Under the pieces are notes generated by a model, which searched no databases, had not been told where the DNA came from, and saw only the letters and a program-made list of their open reading frames with translations. This document shows positions 26,989-35,690 of a DNA stretch of 64,000 nucleotides, piece after piece (positions within the stretch are counted from its first letter, which is position 1; each line of letters starts with the position of its first letter). The position numbers and the translations under genes were made by a program. The DNA comes from Acidimicrobiales bacterium MED-G01 (GTDB taxonomy: Bacteria; Actinomycetota; Acidimicrobiia; Acidimicrobiales; Poriferisodalaceae): NCBI GenBank assembly GCA_002457435.1, contig NTLA01000001.1, positions 83,502 through 147,501 on the forward strand. Direction: 5' to 3'.

Positions 26989-27825
26989 ATGGATACAGCG
27001 ACATTGTCTGGCTATCTCGACCGCATAGAAGAGCAGGGTTACTGCATCGTAGAAAATGCCATTGATCCGGATTTGATCAAAGAAGTGACGGACTCAGTAG
27101 CGCAGCTTGAAGAAGAGTTCGATGTGCAGCCTCGAGGAAATCGAGCTGAGGGCTTCGCCACCAAGCGCATGTACAACCTGTTGGCCAAAGACCGAGTTTT
27201 CTGGAAGCTCCCCACCCATCCCAATGTGCTTCCATTCGCAGAACATCTCCTCGACGAAGAGTGTCTCTTGTCCGGCACCACCTGCATGAACATCGGCCCG
27301 GGAGAAGTTCACCAAGGGCTACACAGCGACGACGGATTAGTCAGCGTCAGCAGGCCCCGAATTCCGTTCATGGTGACAACCATTTGGGCGTTGACAGACT
27401 TTACCGCTGAGAACGGGGCTACCCGGATAGTTCCAGGCTCCCACAAGTTCGATCACGAACCCCGTAAAGGCGAAGAAGTCGAACACATACCGGCTGAAAT
27501 GGAAGCTGGCTCAATTTTGATAGTCAACGGCGGAACATGGCACTGCGGTGGAGCTAACACCACTCAAGATGACTGGCGTTTAGGAATCAGTGTCCAATAC
27601 TGTCAGGGCTATCTGCGTCAGCAACAAAATCAGTATTACAGCCTTGCCCCCGAAGACGTCAAAGAGATGCCCGAACGGTTGGCTTCTTTGTGCGGTTTCA
27701 CCCTGTACAAGGGAATCATGGGTCACGTTGATGGAGCGAGCCCCGGCAGGTTTCTCGGTGCCGCGAAAGCAGATGAAGTCGCCTACGCGGCAATGAGGAC
27801 CGCAAACGGAGTTGCCGAAAGTTAA
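26989..27825 (+). CDS. Phytanoyl-CoA dioxygenase family protein
   Basis: A 278-residue Fe(II)/2-oxoglutarate dioxygenase. The iron triad is visible: H-x-D in GLHSDDG (about residues 114-120) and the distal His in NGGTWHCGGANTT (about 187), with Arg in DWRLGISVQY for 2-oxoglutarate. The fold segments TTIWALTDFTAENGATRIVPGSH and AEMEAGSILIVNGG are typical of the PhyH family. The ATG at 26989 is preferred; the frame also runs back to 26953. It begins a rightward run with an SDR, an EamA transporter, a selenoprotein and an MFS transporter, which reads as one catabolic unit. The substrate is unknown. Confidence 0.93.
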   Translation: MDTATLSGYLDRIEEQGYCIVENAIDPDLIKEVTDSVAQLEEEFDVQPRGNRAEGFATKRMYNLLAKDRVFWKLPTHPNVLPFAEHLLDEECLLSGTTCMNIGPGEVHQGLHSDDGLVSVSRPRIPFMVTTIWALTDFTAENGATRIVPGSHKFDHEPRKGEEVEHIPAEMEAGSILIVNGGTWHCGGANTTQDDWRLGISVQYCQGYLRQQQNQYYSLAPEDVKEMPERLASLCGFTLYKGIMGHVDGASPGRFLGAAKADEVAYAAMRTANGVAES

Positions 27826-27859
27826 GCAACCGGCGGCTTGGGCGATCTAGGTTCAAGAC

Positions 27860-28636
27860 ATGGAGATTAAAGATCGCGTAGCAATTATCACCGGAGGCGG
27901 GGGCGGCATCGGATCGGCGACGGCCCGCAAATGGATTTCGGCGGGCGCCAGACAAGTAGTGGTAGCCGATTACAACACCGAAGCAGCACTCTCAGTTGCA
28001 GCAGAATTAGGTTGCGTCGGTGTTGGGCTCGACGTTACTGATGAAGAAGCTGTCAGCCAGCTAGTTGAAGAAACCGAAACAACAATTGGGCCGGTCGACA
28101 TCTTCTTCTCCAACGCCGGAGCGGGGGCAGAGGGCGGTGTAGAAGCTCCGAACGACGCATGGCAGTCACAGTGGGAGTTACACGTAATGTCGCATGTGTA
28201 CGCGGCGCGCTCGGTTCTGCCATCGATGACAGCACGCGGTGAGGGTTATCTCGTCCATACAGCGAGTGCGGCCGGTCTTCTGGCAGCCGTTGGTTCAGCA
28301 CCCTATTCGGTCACGAAAGCGGCGTGTATCAAACTGGCCGAAACGCTGGCAATCACCCACGGAGACGACGGCATACGAGTATCGGTGTTGTGTCCTCAGG
28401 GGGTCAATACCGCGATGGCACCGCAACAACTTGGCGATGGCGGAACCGACGGGATAGTGGAAGCCGACTTCGTTGCAGACAAGATCACCGAGGCGCTTAG
28501 GAATGAAGAGTTTCTGATCCTGTCGCACCCCGAGGTGCAAACCTATACAGAACGAAAAGCATCAGATCCTGATCGATGGCTCAAAGGCATGCGTCGTCTC
28601 CGTAGGAGATCCATGGATCTTCTTGAGGGAGGGTGA
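27860..28636 (+). CDS. Short-chain dehydrogenase/reductase
   Basis: A 258-residue classical SDR. The glycine motif is ITGGGGGIGSA (about residues 10-20), D in GLDVTD, NAG in FSNAGAGAEGG, the catalytic Ser in HTASAAGLLA, and Tyr-x-x-x-Lys in YSVTKAA (about 152-158) are all present, so it should be active. It probably oxidises an alcohol with NAD(P). It overlaps the downstream EamA gene by 4 bases (GTGA) and starts 34 bases after the dioxygenase gene, consistent with a shared transcript. Confidence 0.94.
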   Translation: MEIKDRVAIITGGGGGIGSATARKWISAGARQVVVADYNTEAALSVAAELGCVGVGLDVTDEEAVSQLVEETETTIGPVDIFFSNAGAGAEGGVEAPNDAWQSQWELHVMSHVYAARSVLPSMTARGEGYLVHTASAAGLLAAVGSAPYSVTKAACIKLAETLAITHGDDGIRVSVLCPQGVNTAMAPQQLGDGGTDGIVEADFVADKITEALRNEEFLILSHPEVQTYTERKASDPDRWLKGMRRLRRRSMDLLEGG

Positions 28637-29544
28637 ACCGCTACCGCGGAACTCATCTAAAACCTGAACAGGCCTCCAATAGGGTCACGGTTGGCCTAGT
28701 CGTTCTGACTGCACTACTGATTGGTCTCAACTACACAGTAATGAAACAGGCGCTGGACCACACTACGCCCTTGGCCCTAGCCGCTCTTCGAACAACCGTC
28801 GGCGCCCCGGTCCTTCTTGCGGTTGCTTTTATCCGCAGAGAGCAGCTCCCGAAGACTCGGCAACAATGGGTAGCGGTCTGGTGGATCTCACTTTCTATCA
28901 CCACCGTGTCTAGCGGGTTTCTCGTGCTGGGAATCTCGCGGTTGTCCCCAGGCTTGTCAGCGATGCTGTCGGCAACCATGCCGCTCTTTACCGCAATTAT
29001 TGCGGTCCTAGTCATAGCTGAGTTCCCCGGTCGGCGAGGCTATTTCGGCTTGTTGATTGGCCTACTCGGAGCAGTATTTCTAGCTATTCCGGCCTTCGGT
29101 TCAGGCAACACCACCCTGGGAATAGTGTTCTCTCTCATTTCGAGCATCAGTTGGGCGGCGGGAGCAGTCTTAAACAAACGGTTACCGGGAGCCTTAGAAA
29201 TCAGTCCGCTGATGCTGGTCGCCTTGCAGATCACGTTTTCGGCGGTCTGTTTACATACAGCGGTTCCATTTTTTGAAGATTGGTCGGAAACCTCGTTCAA
29301 TTGGGGGCTGACCATACCCCTGTTGTACGCAGGAATTCCCTCCCTAGCGGTTACCTTCTATCTCTTCGCCAGCGTATTACGCCGGGCCCCCGCCATACAG
29401 GGGGCAGCTGTTGCTTACCTGACCCCTTTTTTCGGAGTCCTGTTCAGTTGGCTGCTGGTAGGAGATCGATTGGGTACAGCCGAAATGGTGGGGGGACTTT
29501 TGGTTATTGCGGGTGTAGCAGTCTTATCAACCGACCGACGATGA
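28633..29544 (+). CDS. EamA (drug/metabolite exporter) family transporter
   Basis: A 303-residue integral membrane protein with ten predicted hydrophobic helices in two EamA repeats. The first repeat starts near GLNYTVMKQALDHTTPLALAALRT and the second near LGIVFSLISSISWAAGAVL, both with the family's conserved N- and P-containing turns. It starts with GTG at 28633, overlapping the SDR gene by 4 bases. EamA proteins move small metabolites, often outward, and substrate prediction is not possible. Translation is coupled with the SDR. It is followed after 43 bases by the selenoprotein gene. Confidence 0.9.
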   Translation: MNRYRGTHLKPEQASNRVTVGLVVLTALLIGLNYTVMKQALDHTTPLALAALRTTVGAPVLLAVAFIRREQLPKTRQQWVAVWWISLSITTVSSGFLVLGISRLSPGLSAMLSATMPLFTAIIAVLVIAEFPGRRGYFGLLIGLLGAVFLAIPAFGSGNTTLGIVFSLISSISWAAGAVLNKRLPGALEISPLMLVALQITFSAVCLHTAVPFFEDWSETSFNWGLTIPLLYAGIPSLAVTFYLFASVLRRAPAIQGAAVAYLTPFFGVLFSWLLVGDRLGTAEMVGGLLVIAGVAVLSTDRR

Positions 29545-29587
29545 TCAGGTCTGCAAGTACTCACTAACTGGCGTAGCCTTCTGAGCT

Positions 29588-30733
29588 ATGGCAGATAGCG
29601 ATGTGAAGGCAATGACCGCGAATCTTGATGGAGTCGAGTTCGAAGAGACAGCTTTTACGACTCCAGTTCCATTAAACGAGGCAAAGGTAGCGATCGTCAC
29701 CTCGGCTTCGCTTCATCACCCCGAGGACGAAGACTTTTCCCCCATGGATACCGGTTATCGAGTTTTGAAATCTCAACCTCGTGACTATGTAATGGGGCAC
29801 TGGAGTCCAAACTTCGACGCGACAGGATTCGCCTTAGACATCAACACTGTCTTTCCAATAGACCGCTTAGACGAATTAGCCGCTCAGGGAACGATCGGTT
29901 CCGTCGCCGATGAACATTTGGCATACGCAGGTAACCAGTTTGATCTATCGGCAATAAGAATGGATAGCGGCCCTGCAGGAGCGAAATTTTTGAAAGAGCA
30001 AGACGTCGACATTGTCATACTCACTCCTGTTTGACCGCTTTGTACGCGTACCGTGAGTACGCTCGCACACATTTTCGAAGCGGAGGGTCTCGCGACCATT
30101 GCTCTTGGTTCCATAAAAAGTCAGATAGAAACAACCGCACCGCCTCGAGGGCTTTGGTGTGACTTTCCTCTTGGCCGGCCTCTAGGAGTTCCCTCGGACT
30201 CAGAATTTCAACACCGAGTACTTAGCAAGGCGTTTGAACTACTAGATAGTCCAGAACCAATTTTCGCCGAATACGACGTGAGCATTGTCGATGACGGGAC
30301 TGAAGTACTGGCGTGTCCAATGCCGCCACGTCATGATCCTGACCTTCACCCTGCTATTGATGAAGCCAACGGAATTCGACCCGCCTACGAGCGTGCTATC
30401 GCTAAATACGGGAACCGCGTTGGAGCTGGAAGGACCGTCCAAGCCGACGAAATAACAACAGCGATAGACGCCTTTATACGAGTTGTTGACGGAACCCCAT
30501 GGAAAGAGGCTGGGATACCAGGGATCCCAGCACGAGTTAGCCAAGATATACGGGGATACTACGAAACAGCAGCTTTGGCGCTATCCGACCATGCCCCATC
30601 GGCGTGGGCGGGAACTCGCTGGTTTTTGGACCATACCGAAGCCGGGAGAGTAGTGATGGCAGCCAGGCAAGCCATGGCTGATGCGGGCGAGGCCCAACCC
30701 ATTTGGTTTTATATGGCCCCTGGAGATCGCTAA
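29588..30733 (+). CDS. Selenoprotein B-type (GrdB/PrdB-like) protein, UGA at 30032-30034 read as selenocysteine
   Basis: A 381-residue protein whose frame is interrupted only by TGA at codon 149, in U-P-L-C-T-R-T (bases 30032-30052). The part before it (148 residues) matches the N-terminal region of the glycine/sarcosine/betaine/D-proline reductase selenoprotein B family: VAIVTSASLHHPEDEDF, then D-x-G-Y-R, then NFDATGFALDINTVFPIDRLDELAAQGTIG. The part after it continues in the same frame with LAHIFEAEGLATIALGS and PRGLWCDFPLGRPLG, as expected past the redox motif in this family. A 6-bp SECIS-like stem-loop begins 11 nt after the TGA. Neither half is a complete protein. Homologues with Cys at the U site exist as far as I remember. 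The enzyme may reduce a C-N or C-S bond through a selenide; the substrate is unknown. It sits between EamA and MFS transporters. An alternative is two truncated genes, which I consider unlikely. Confidence 0.88.
30046..30062 (+). promoter_or_regulatory. Predicted bacterial SECIS stem-loop of the GrdB-like gene
   Basis: GCGTAC (30046-30051) pairs perfectly with GTACGC (30057-30062) around the loop CGTGA, which has G at its second position. The stem starts 11 nt after the TGA and the loop starts 17 nt after it, the geometry required by bacterial SelB as I remember it. A weaker outer pairing TGT/ACA may extend it. The same bases could alternatively form the GTACGCGTAC self-complementary stem, which would compete. 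Confidence 0.72.
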
Positions 30734-30741
30734 CAAAAGCT

Positions 30742-31977
30742 GTGATCTTTTCGGTCCAGCCAGTCGAACAACGATTTTTTGGTTGGCGCATCGTCGCTGC
30801 CTCCTTCACAGTCCTTTTTGTTGTGTACGGAGTCCAGTTCAGCTTCGGCACCTTTGTCGGGGATGTCGTCAAAGACACCGGATGGTCGGAAAGCCGACTA
30901 CAGCTCATATTTGCCATTTACATCGGTCTATACAGCGCCCTGTCAGCAGTAAGTGGTTGGCTAACAGATCGCCTGGGCCCACGACCAATCGTTGCAGTCG
31001 GAGCCCTACTACTCACGAGTGGATATTTGTTGTGGGCAACAGCCAACAGTTTGATCGTTGTCGCAATTGGCATGGCCGTAGTGGCTCCTCTCGGGATGAG
31101 CTGCTCCTGGGTGCCCTGTAATGCCACCGTCGTGCGATGGTTCGTGGTTCGGAGGGGCTTCGCCACAGCAGTTGCAACTGCAGGCGGAAGCTTGGCCAAT
31201 ATTCTGGTTCCTCCGGTCGCAGCGGTGCTTGTTTCCGCCTACGGCTGGCGAGTTGCCATTCTGATCATGTCGGTCGTGGGTGGTGCCTGCATGTTGGCGA
31301 GTTCAGTTGTTCTCGAACGAGACCCTGAAGGGATCGGGCAGGAACCTGATGGGCGAATTAGGACAACAGTTGACGCTCAATTGGACTTAGTCGAAGGAAT
31401 GACCCCAGCTCAAGCCTGGAGAGATCCAAATTATTGGAAAATATTCGGGATGTACGCCCTCACGTTTCTGGCGGTTTTCGTGCCCTTTGTTCATGGTGTC
31501 CAATTCGCTCAGAGCCTAGGAGCCTCGTTGCAAACTGCCTCCACAGTGATCTCGGCAATAGGCATCGGCGGCTTAACTGGCAGGCTTGTGATGGGCCCTA
31601 TTTCCGATCGCATTGGGAGAAAGAACGCGGTTATGTTGGCCCTGTTCGTCGAAACCATTTCGTTTCTGGGGATGGCCGGCAGCAACACACTGTGGCTTTT
31701 GTATCCATCGGCGGTGGCGTTTGGTTTCGCATATGGGGGAGGGGTAGTCGTCTTCCCACCATTGGTTGCAGATTTGTTTGGGCGAGCACATGCGGGATCA
31801 ATAGTTGGACGTATCTTTGCGACAGCCGGGTCGATGGCAGCTATAGGGCCGTACGCGGCACAACTTCTTCACGATGCTCTAGGCAACTACAAATGGGCGT
31901 TCTTGCTGGCAGGCTTGTCGAACGGGTTTGCCTTCCTCCTAGCTACCCGTCTTCCGCGGTCAGCAGAATCCGTTTAA
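30742..31977 (+). CDS. MFS transporter (monocarboxylate / oxalate:formate antiporter-like)
   Basis: A 411-residue major facilitator with 12 hydrophobic segments. It opens FFGWRIVAASFTVLFVVYG, then shows SGWLTDRLGPRP (loop 2-3 motif) and APLGMSCSWVPCNATVVRWFVVRRG, a pattern of the monocarboxylate/oxalate-formate antiporter group. The second half begins near YWKIFGMYALTFLAVFVPF. The frame is open to TTG 30703, inside the selenoprotein gene; GTG 30742, 9 bases after that gene's stop, is the better start. It likely carries an organic acid used or made by the adjacent enzymes. Substrate unproven. Confidence 0.92.
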   Translation: MIFSVQPVEQRFFGWRIVAASFTVLFVVYGVQFSFGTFVGDVVKDTGWSESRLQLIFAIYIGLYSALSAVSGWLTDRLGPRPIVAVGALLLTSGYLLWATANSLIVVAIGMAVVAPLGMSCSWVPCNATVVRWFVVRRGFATAVATAGGSLANILVPPVAAVLVSAYGWRVAILIMSVVGGACMLASSVVLERDPEGIGQEPDGRIRTTVDAQLDLVEGMTPAQAWRDPNYWKIFGMYALTFLAVFVPFVHGVQFAQSLGASLQTASTVISAIGIGGLTGRLVMGPISDRIGRKNAVMLALFVETISFLGMAGSNTLWLLYPSAVAFGFAYGGGVVVFPPLVADLFGRAHAGSIVGRIFATAGSMAAIGPYAAQLLHDALGNYKWAFLLAGLSNGFAFLLATRLPRSAESV

Positions 31978-32064
31978 AGATCAACGATTTACGTTATTGG
32001 GGCTATAGGTAGGCACCAGTACCCTGCTCGCTACTAATCTGGTGCAGAGGCACGAGGGGACACC

Positions 32065-35000
32065 ATGGCTTTAGCTGACTTTAAACTTGAGGATCGATTC
32101 GCGCTTAGCGAAGGTGACGTTGCGATGTCCGGAGTTCAAGCGTTACTTCGGGTCTTACTAGACCAACTTCGCGCTGATCGACGCGATGGGCTTAACAATG
32201 CGGCCATGGTCTCTGGCTACAGGGGTTCCCCCTTGGGAGGAATTGACTCCCTGATGCTCGGCAACGCCCAAGAATTAGCTGACAACAACATTGAGTTCCT
32301 TCCAGGACTGAATGAAGATCTGGGTGCCACAACTGTTTGGGGATCGCAGCTCGCCAACCGTAACTTCGATGGCAAATTCGATGGCGTGTTGGGTATGTGG
32401 TACGGAAAAGCCCCGGGCGTGGACCGTTCTGGAGATGCGATCCGACATGCAAATGTCTGTGGCGTGGACCCCAAAGGGGGCGTGCTATTAGTCGCAGGTG
32501 ATGACCCCGCTTCCAAATCCTCAACATTGGCTTCGGAATCAGAATTTGCCTTGCTTCACTTTCAAACACCGATCCTTTACCCGGGCACCGTTCAAGAGGT
32601 CGCTGACTACGGGCGAATCGGTTACGAACTTTCTCGATACAGCGGCCTTTGGGTGTCACTGAAAATTGTCACCAACGTCGCTGACGGGTACTCAACTATC
32701 AAAGTTGGACCGGGACGGGTGCAGATGAAGCGTCCCGACTTCGAATGGGATGGCGTTCCCTGGCAACACACCCAGCAAGATTCACTTTTCGGCCCCTTCG
32801 CTGTTCGCCAAGAACTTGAAATTCATGAAGGTCGGATGGAAGCTACGGATGCTTTCACTCGTCTGAACAGCCTCGACCTAGTAGGTGGGGCCACCTCAGA
32901 TGCTCGCATAGGAATTGTTGCTGCGGGCAAAACGTATTACGACCTTCGCGAGGCCCTAGATCGGATGGGGCTTGACGAAGCTGCGCTCAAACAACGGGGA
33001 GTGCGACTCTATAAGCCGGCCGTTGTATGGCCGCTCGAAGCTCAAGGAGTTAAAGAATTTGCCCGCGGCCTCGACACCATCGTCGTTGTCGAAGAAAAAC
33101 GTGCATTCATTGAAATGTTTATGCGGGAAATCTTGTACGGCTCATCGGACGCTCCGGCCATCCTGGGTAAGCGCGACGCGACCAATGCATTCTGGTTCCC
33201 TGGCCATGGAGAGATGGACGCCGACCTGATTGCCCGCAAGATTCGACCATTTCTCGTCGAATGCTTGGGAGAAGATGCTGTTGGTCCGGCGGTGCGGGAA
33301 CGAATAACAATCCCCGTTTCACTGGGTAGTCCGGACGACAAGAAACAGTCAAACCGAACCCCTAACTTCTGTTCCGGGTGTCCTCACAATCGATCGACCT
33401 GGGTTCCGGAGGGCTCCGAAGCCGGCGGAGGAATCGGATGTCATGGAATGGCATCAATGACCCCTACGAGAAACGTGAAAGGTACAACCCAGATGGGTGG
33501 CGAAGGCGTCCAATGGGTTGGAGCGGCACCATTCGTCACTATGGACCACCGTTTCCAAAATATCGGCGACGGAACTTTCCACCATTCCGGGTCGCTGGCA
33601 GTCCGACAGGCAGTAGCGGCAGGTACCAACGTCACCTACAAGATTCTCTACAACGCGGCAGTAGCGATGACAGGAGGCCAAGACGTTGATGGCGGAATGA
33701 CAGTCCCCGAACTGTCACGGTCGTTAGACGCAGAAGGTGTCTCAAAAGTCATGGTTCTTACCCACGACACAGAAAAATACGGAGAGGACGCACACTTCGC
33801 CGAAGGTACGGAAGTTTGGCATCGAGACCGCCTTGATGAAGCCCAACTGATCCTGCGAGACATCCCCGGATGCACAGTGCTCATCTATGACCAGCCATGT
33901 GCGGCAGAGCTTCGTCGCGACCGGAAACGAGGCAAGGTCGCGGAACCAGCAATGGCTGTCTACATAAATGAAGCAGTATGTGAAGGATGCGGCGATTGCG
34001 GCGAAAAATCCAGCTGTCTTTCCGTGCAGCCTGTGGAAACTGAATTCGGTAGGAAAACAGCCATACATCAGTCATCTTGCAACAAGGATTTCACGTGTCT
34101 TGACGGTGATTGCCCAGCCTTTATCGAAGTAATACCGGGCGGCGCTGTTCCTCAAAAGTCAGCGTTAGCAGTAGCAGAGATCGCTGAAGATCAAATTGAG
34201 CCCGATCGGCTCGATGAAGGCAATGTCTTGATGATTGGTATTGGAGGAACTGGGGTAGTAACCGTCAACCAGCTCTTGGCGACAGCCGCCCTTCTAGACG
34301 GTAAAGAAGCTCACGGACTAGACCAGACTGGCCTCGCGCAAAAAGGTGGTCCAGTTGTATCTAACCTCAAGATCCGGCGCCCCGATGGTGAACTGGAATT
34401 GGGTGAAGCCAACAAGATTGCAACAGGAGAAGCCGATGCATACATCGTCTTCGACCTATTAAGCGGTACCAACCCGGCCAACCTAGAAAAAGCAATGCCC
34501 GGACGGACCGTAGCGCTTGTGTCATCAAGCAAAGTACCCACCGGAGCCATGGTCCGTGACACCTCGGCTAAGTACCCCGAGTGGTCGGCTCTTCAAGACT
34601 CAATCGATAGTGCCACGATTGCCGAGAGGAACGTTTACTACGACGCTGGGAACCTGTCAGACAATCTATTCAGATCTCACATGCCGGCGAACATCATCGT
34701 CCTGGGTTCCGCCTATCAGAGCGGAGTTGTCCCCATTAGCGCAGTCGCAATAGAACGAGCGATTGAGTTAAACGGTGTAGCAGTTGAGATGAATACCCAG
34801 GCATTCAGAATTGGGCGTCAGATCGTTCTTGATCCGAACTTCATCGAATCATTGGGTATTGAAAGCGAAGGAAAAGCTAGTCGGGAAACCAAAGTTTCGG
34901 CTGAGCTAGAGAGTCTTATCCAATCGGTTCCGGAATCATTTGAAGAACTTGAGAGACTTCTTAAGATTCGGGCGGCAGAACTTGTCGATTATCAGAACAA

Positions 35001-35550
35001 CAATTACGCCAAGAAGTATGTGGAGAAAGTAAGCGCGGTTCGAAGAGCAGAGGCAGCAGTGGGTGAAGACACTCGGCTGTCAGAGGCTTATGCACGATAT
35101 CTCTTCAAACTCATGGCCTACAAGGATGAGTACGAAGTGGCTCGCCTTCACCGCTCGAAAGCTTTCCAAGAATCCGTCCGCCAACAGTTTGGGGACCGCA
35201 GCAAGGTCACCTACAAGCTGCACCCGCCTTCGATGAGACGGCTGGGGCTCGAGCAGAAAATAGGATTAGGCCGCTCCGGAGATGTTGCCTTCGCACTGTT
35301 ACGCAGGATGAAGTTCTTACGCGGAACGCCATTGGATGTATTCGGCAACACAGCCCACCGCAAGATGGAACGGGACCTAATCGGCGAATACGAAGAGATG
35401 ATCGATCAAGCACTGACAGATCTTCGTCCTGAGACCTATGACAGAGCGGTTCAGTTGGCAGAACTTCCGGACATGATTCGCGGCTACGAAGGAATCAAGG
35501 AAGCAAACGTCGAGAAGTTCCGCCAGGCGGCCAACGAAATTTTGAGCTGA
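32065..35550 (+). CDS. Indolepyruvate:ferredoxin oxidoreductase family protein, fused alpha and gamma parts
   Basis: A giant 1161-residue thiamine-diphosphate, Fe-S enzyme that oxidatively decarboxylates aryl or branched 2-oxoacids to acyl-CoA, passing electrons to ferredoxin. The order is: N-terminal pyrimidine-binding domain (SGYRGSPLGGIDSLML, about 50-65), then the middle and thiamine domains with FCSGCPHNRSTWVPEG and GIGCHGMAS (about 433-462), a two-cluster 4Fe-4S region (CEGCGDCGEKSSCLS and a later CNKDFTCLDGDCPAF, about 640-690), a gamma Rossmann domain (GIGGTGVVTVNQL, about 727-739) and a C-terminal DUF6537-type helical domain. It has a GAGGGGACACC ribosome binding region before ATG 32065. 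It is a single gene, isolated from the neighbours, ending at a strong hairpin. Confidence 0.95.
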   Translation: MALADFKLEDRFALSEGDVAMSGVQALLRVLLDQLRADRRDGLNNAAMVSGYRGSPLGGIDSLMLGNAQELADNNIEFLPGLNEDLGATTVWGSQLANRNFDGKFDGVLGMWYGKAPGVDRSGDAIRHANVCGVDPKGGVLLVAGDDPASKSSTLASESEFALLHFQTPILYPGTVQEVADYGRIGYELSRYSGLWVSLKIVTNVADGYSTIKVGPGRVQMKRPDFEWDGVPWQHTQQDSLFGPFAVRQELEIHEGRMEATDAFTRLNSLDLVGGATSDARIGIVAAGKTYYDLREALDRMGLDEAALKQRGVRLYKPAVVWPLEAQGVKEFARGLDTIVVVEEKRAFIEMFMREILYGSSDAPAILGKRDATNAFWFPGHGEMDADLIARKIRPFLVECLGEDAVGPAVRERITIPVSLGSPDDKKQSNRTPNFCSGCPHNRSTWVPEGSEAGGGIGCHGMASMTPTRNVKGTTQMGGEGVQWVGAAPFVTMDHRFQNIGDGTFHHSGSLAVRQAVAAGTNVTYKILYNAAVAMTGGQDVDGGMTVPELSRSLDAEGVSKVMVLTHDTEKYGEDAHFAEGTEVWHRDRLDEAQLILRDIPGCTVLIYDQPCAAELRRDRKRGKVAEPAMAVYINEAVCEGCGDCGEKSSCLSVQPVETEFGRKTAIHQSSCNKDFTCLDGDCPAFIEVIPGGAVPQKSALAVAEIAEDQIEPDRLDEGNVLMIGIGGTGVVTVNQLLATAALLDGKEAHGLDQTGLAQKGGPVVSNLKIRRPDGELELGEANKIATGEADAYIVFDLLSGTNPANLEKAMPGRTVALVSSSKVPTGAMVRDTSAKYPEWSALQDSIDSATIAERNVYYDAGNLSDNLFRSHMPANIIVLGSAYQSGVVPISAVAIERAIELNGVAVEMNTQAFRIGRQIVLDPNFIESLGIESEGKASRETKVSAELESLIQSVPESFEELERLLKIRAAELVDYQNNNYAKKYVEKVSAVRRAEAAVGEDTRLSEAYARYLFKLMAYKDEYEVARLHRSKAFQESVRQQFGDRSKVTYKLHPPSMRRLGLEQKIGLGRSGDVAFALLRRMKFLRGTPLDVFGNTAHRKMERDLIGEYEEMIDQALTDLRPETYDRAVQLAELPDMIRGYEGIKEANVEKFRQAANEILS

Positions 35551-35609
35551 CCAGAACACACGAGCCCAGCCTTCAGGTGGCCGAACAGTCGTATTGCCAG
35601 CGGCGAAAG

Positions 35610-35645
35610 CAGATCTCAAGCAGTTCCTAACTGCCTTGAGATCTG
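35610..35645. terminator. Hairpin terminator after the oxidoreductase gene
   Basis: CAGATCTCAAG (35610-35620) pairs with CTTGAGATCTG (35635-35645), with CAGTT/AACTG inside and one unpaired C. A strong stem of about 16 pairs lies 60 bases after the oxidoreductase stop. It is followed by TTGATT, a modest T content, so it is a partial intrinsic terminator. It also precedes the cystathionine beta-synthase gene. Confidence 0.6.
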
Positions 35646-35690
35646 TTGATTAACGGTGTGAATGGGATCGAGAACGACCAGACTAGAGGC

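Noticed and set aside
30032..30052. Nonsense mutation or sequencing error splitting the GrdB-like gene
   Set aside because: A single-base error would not also create a SECIS-like hairpin at the right distance, and U-x-x-C is the family's redox site.
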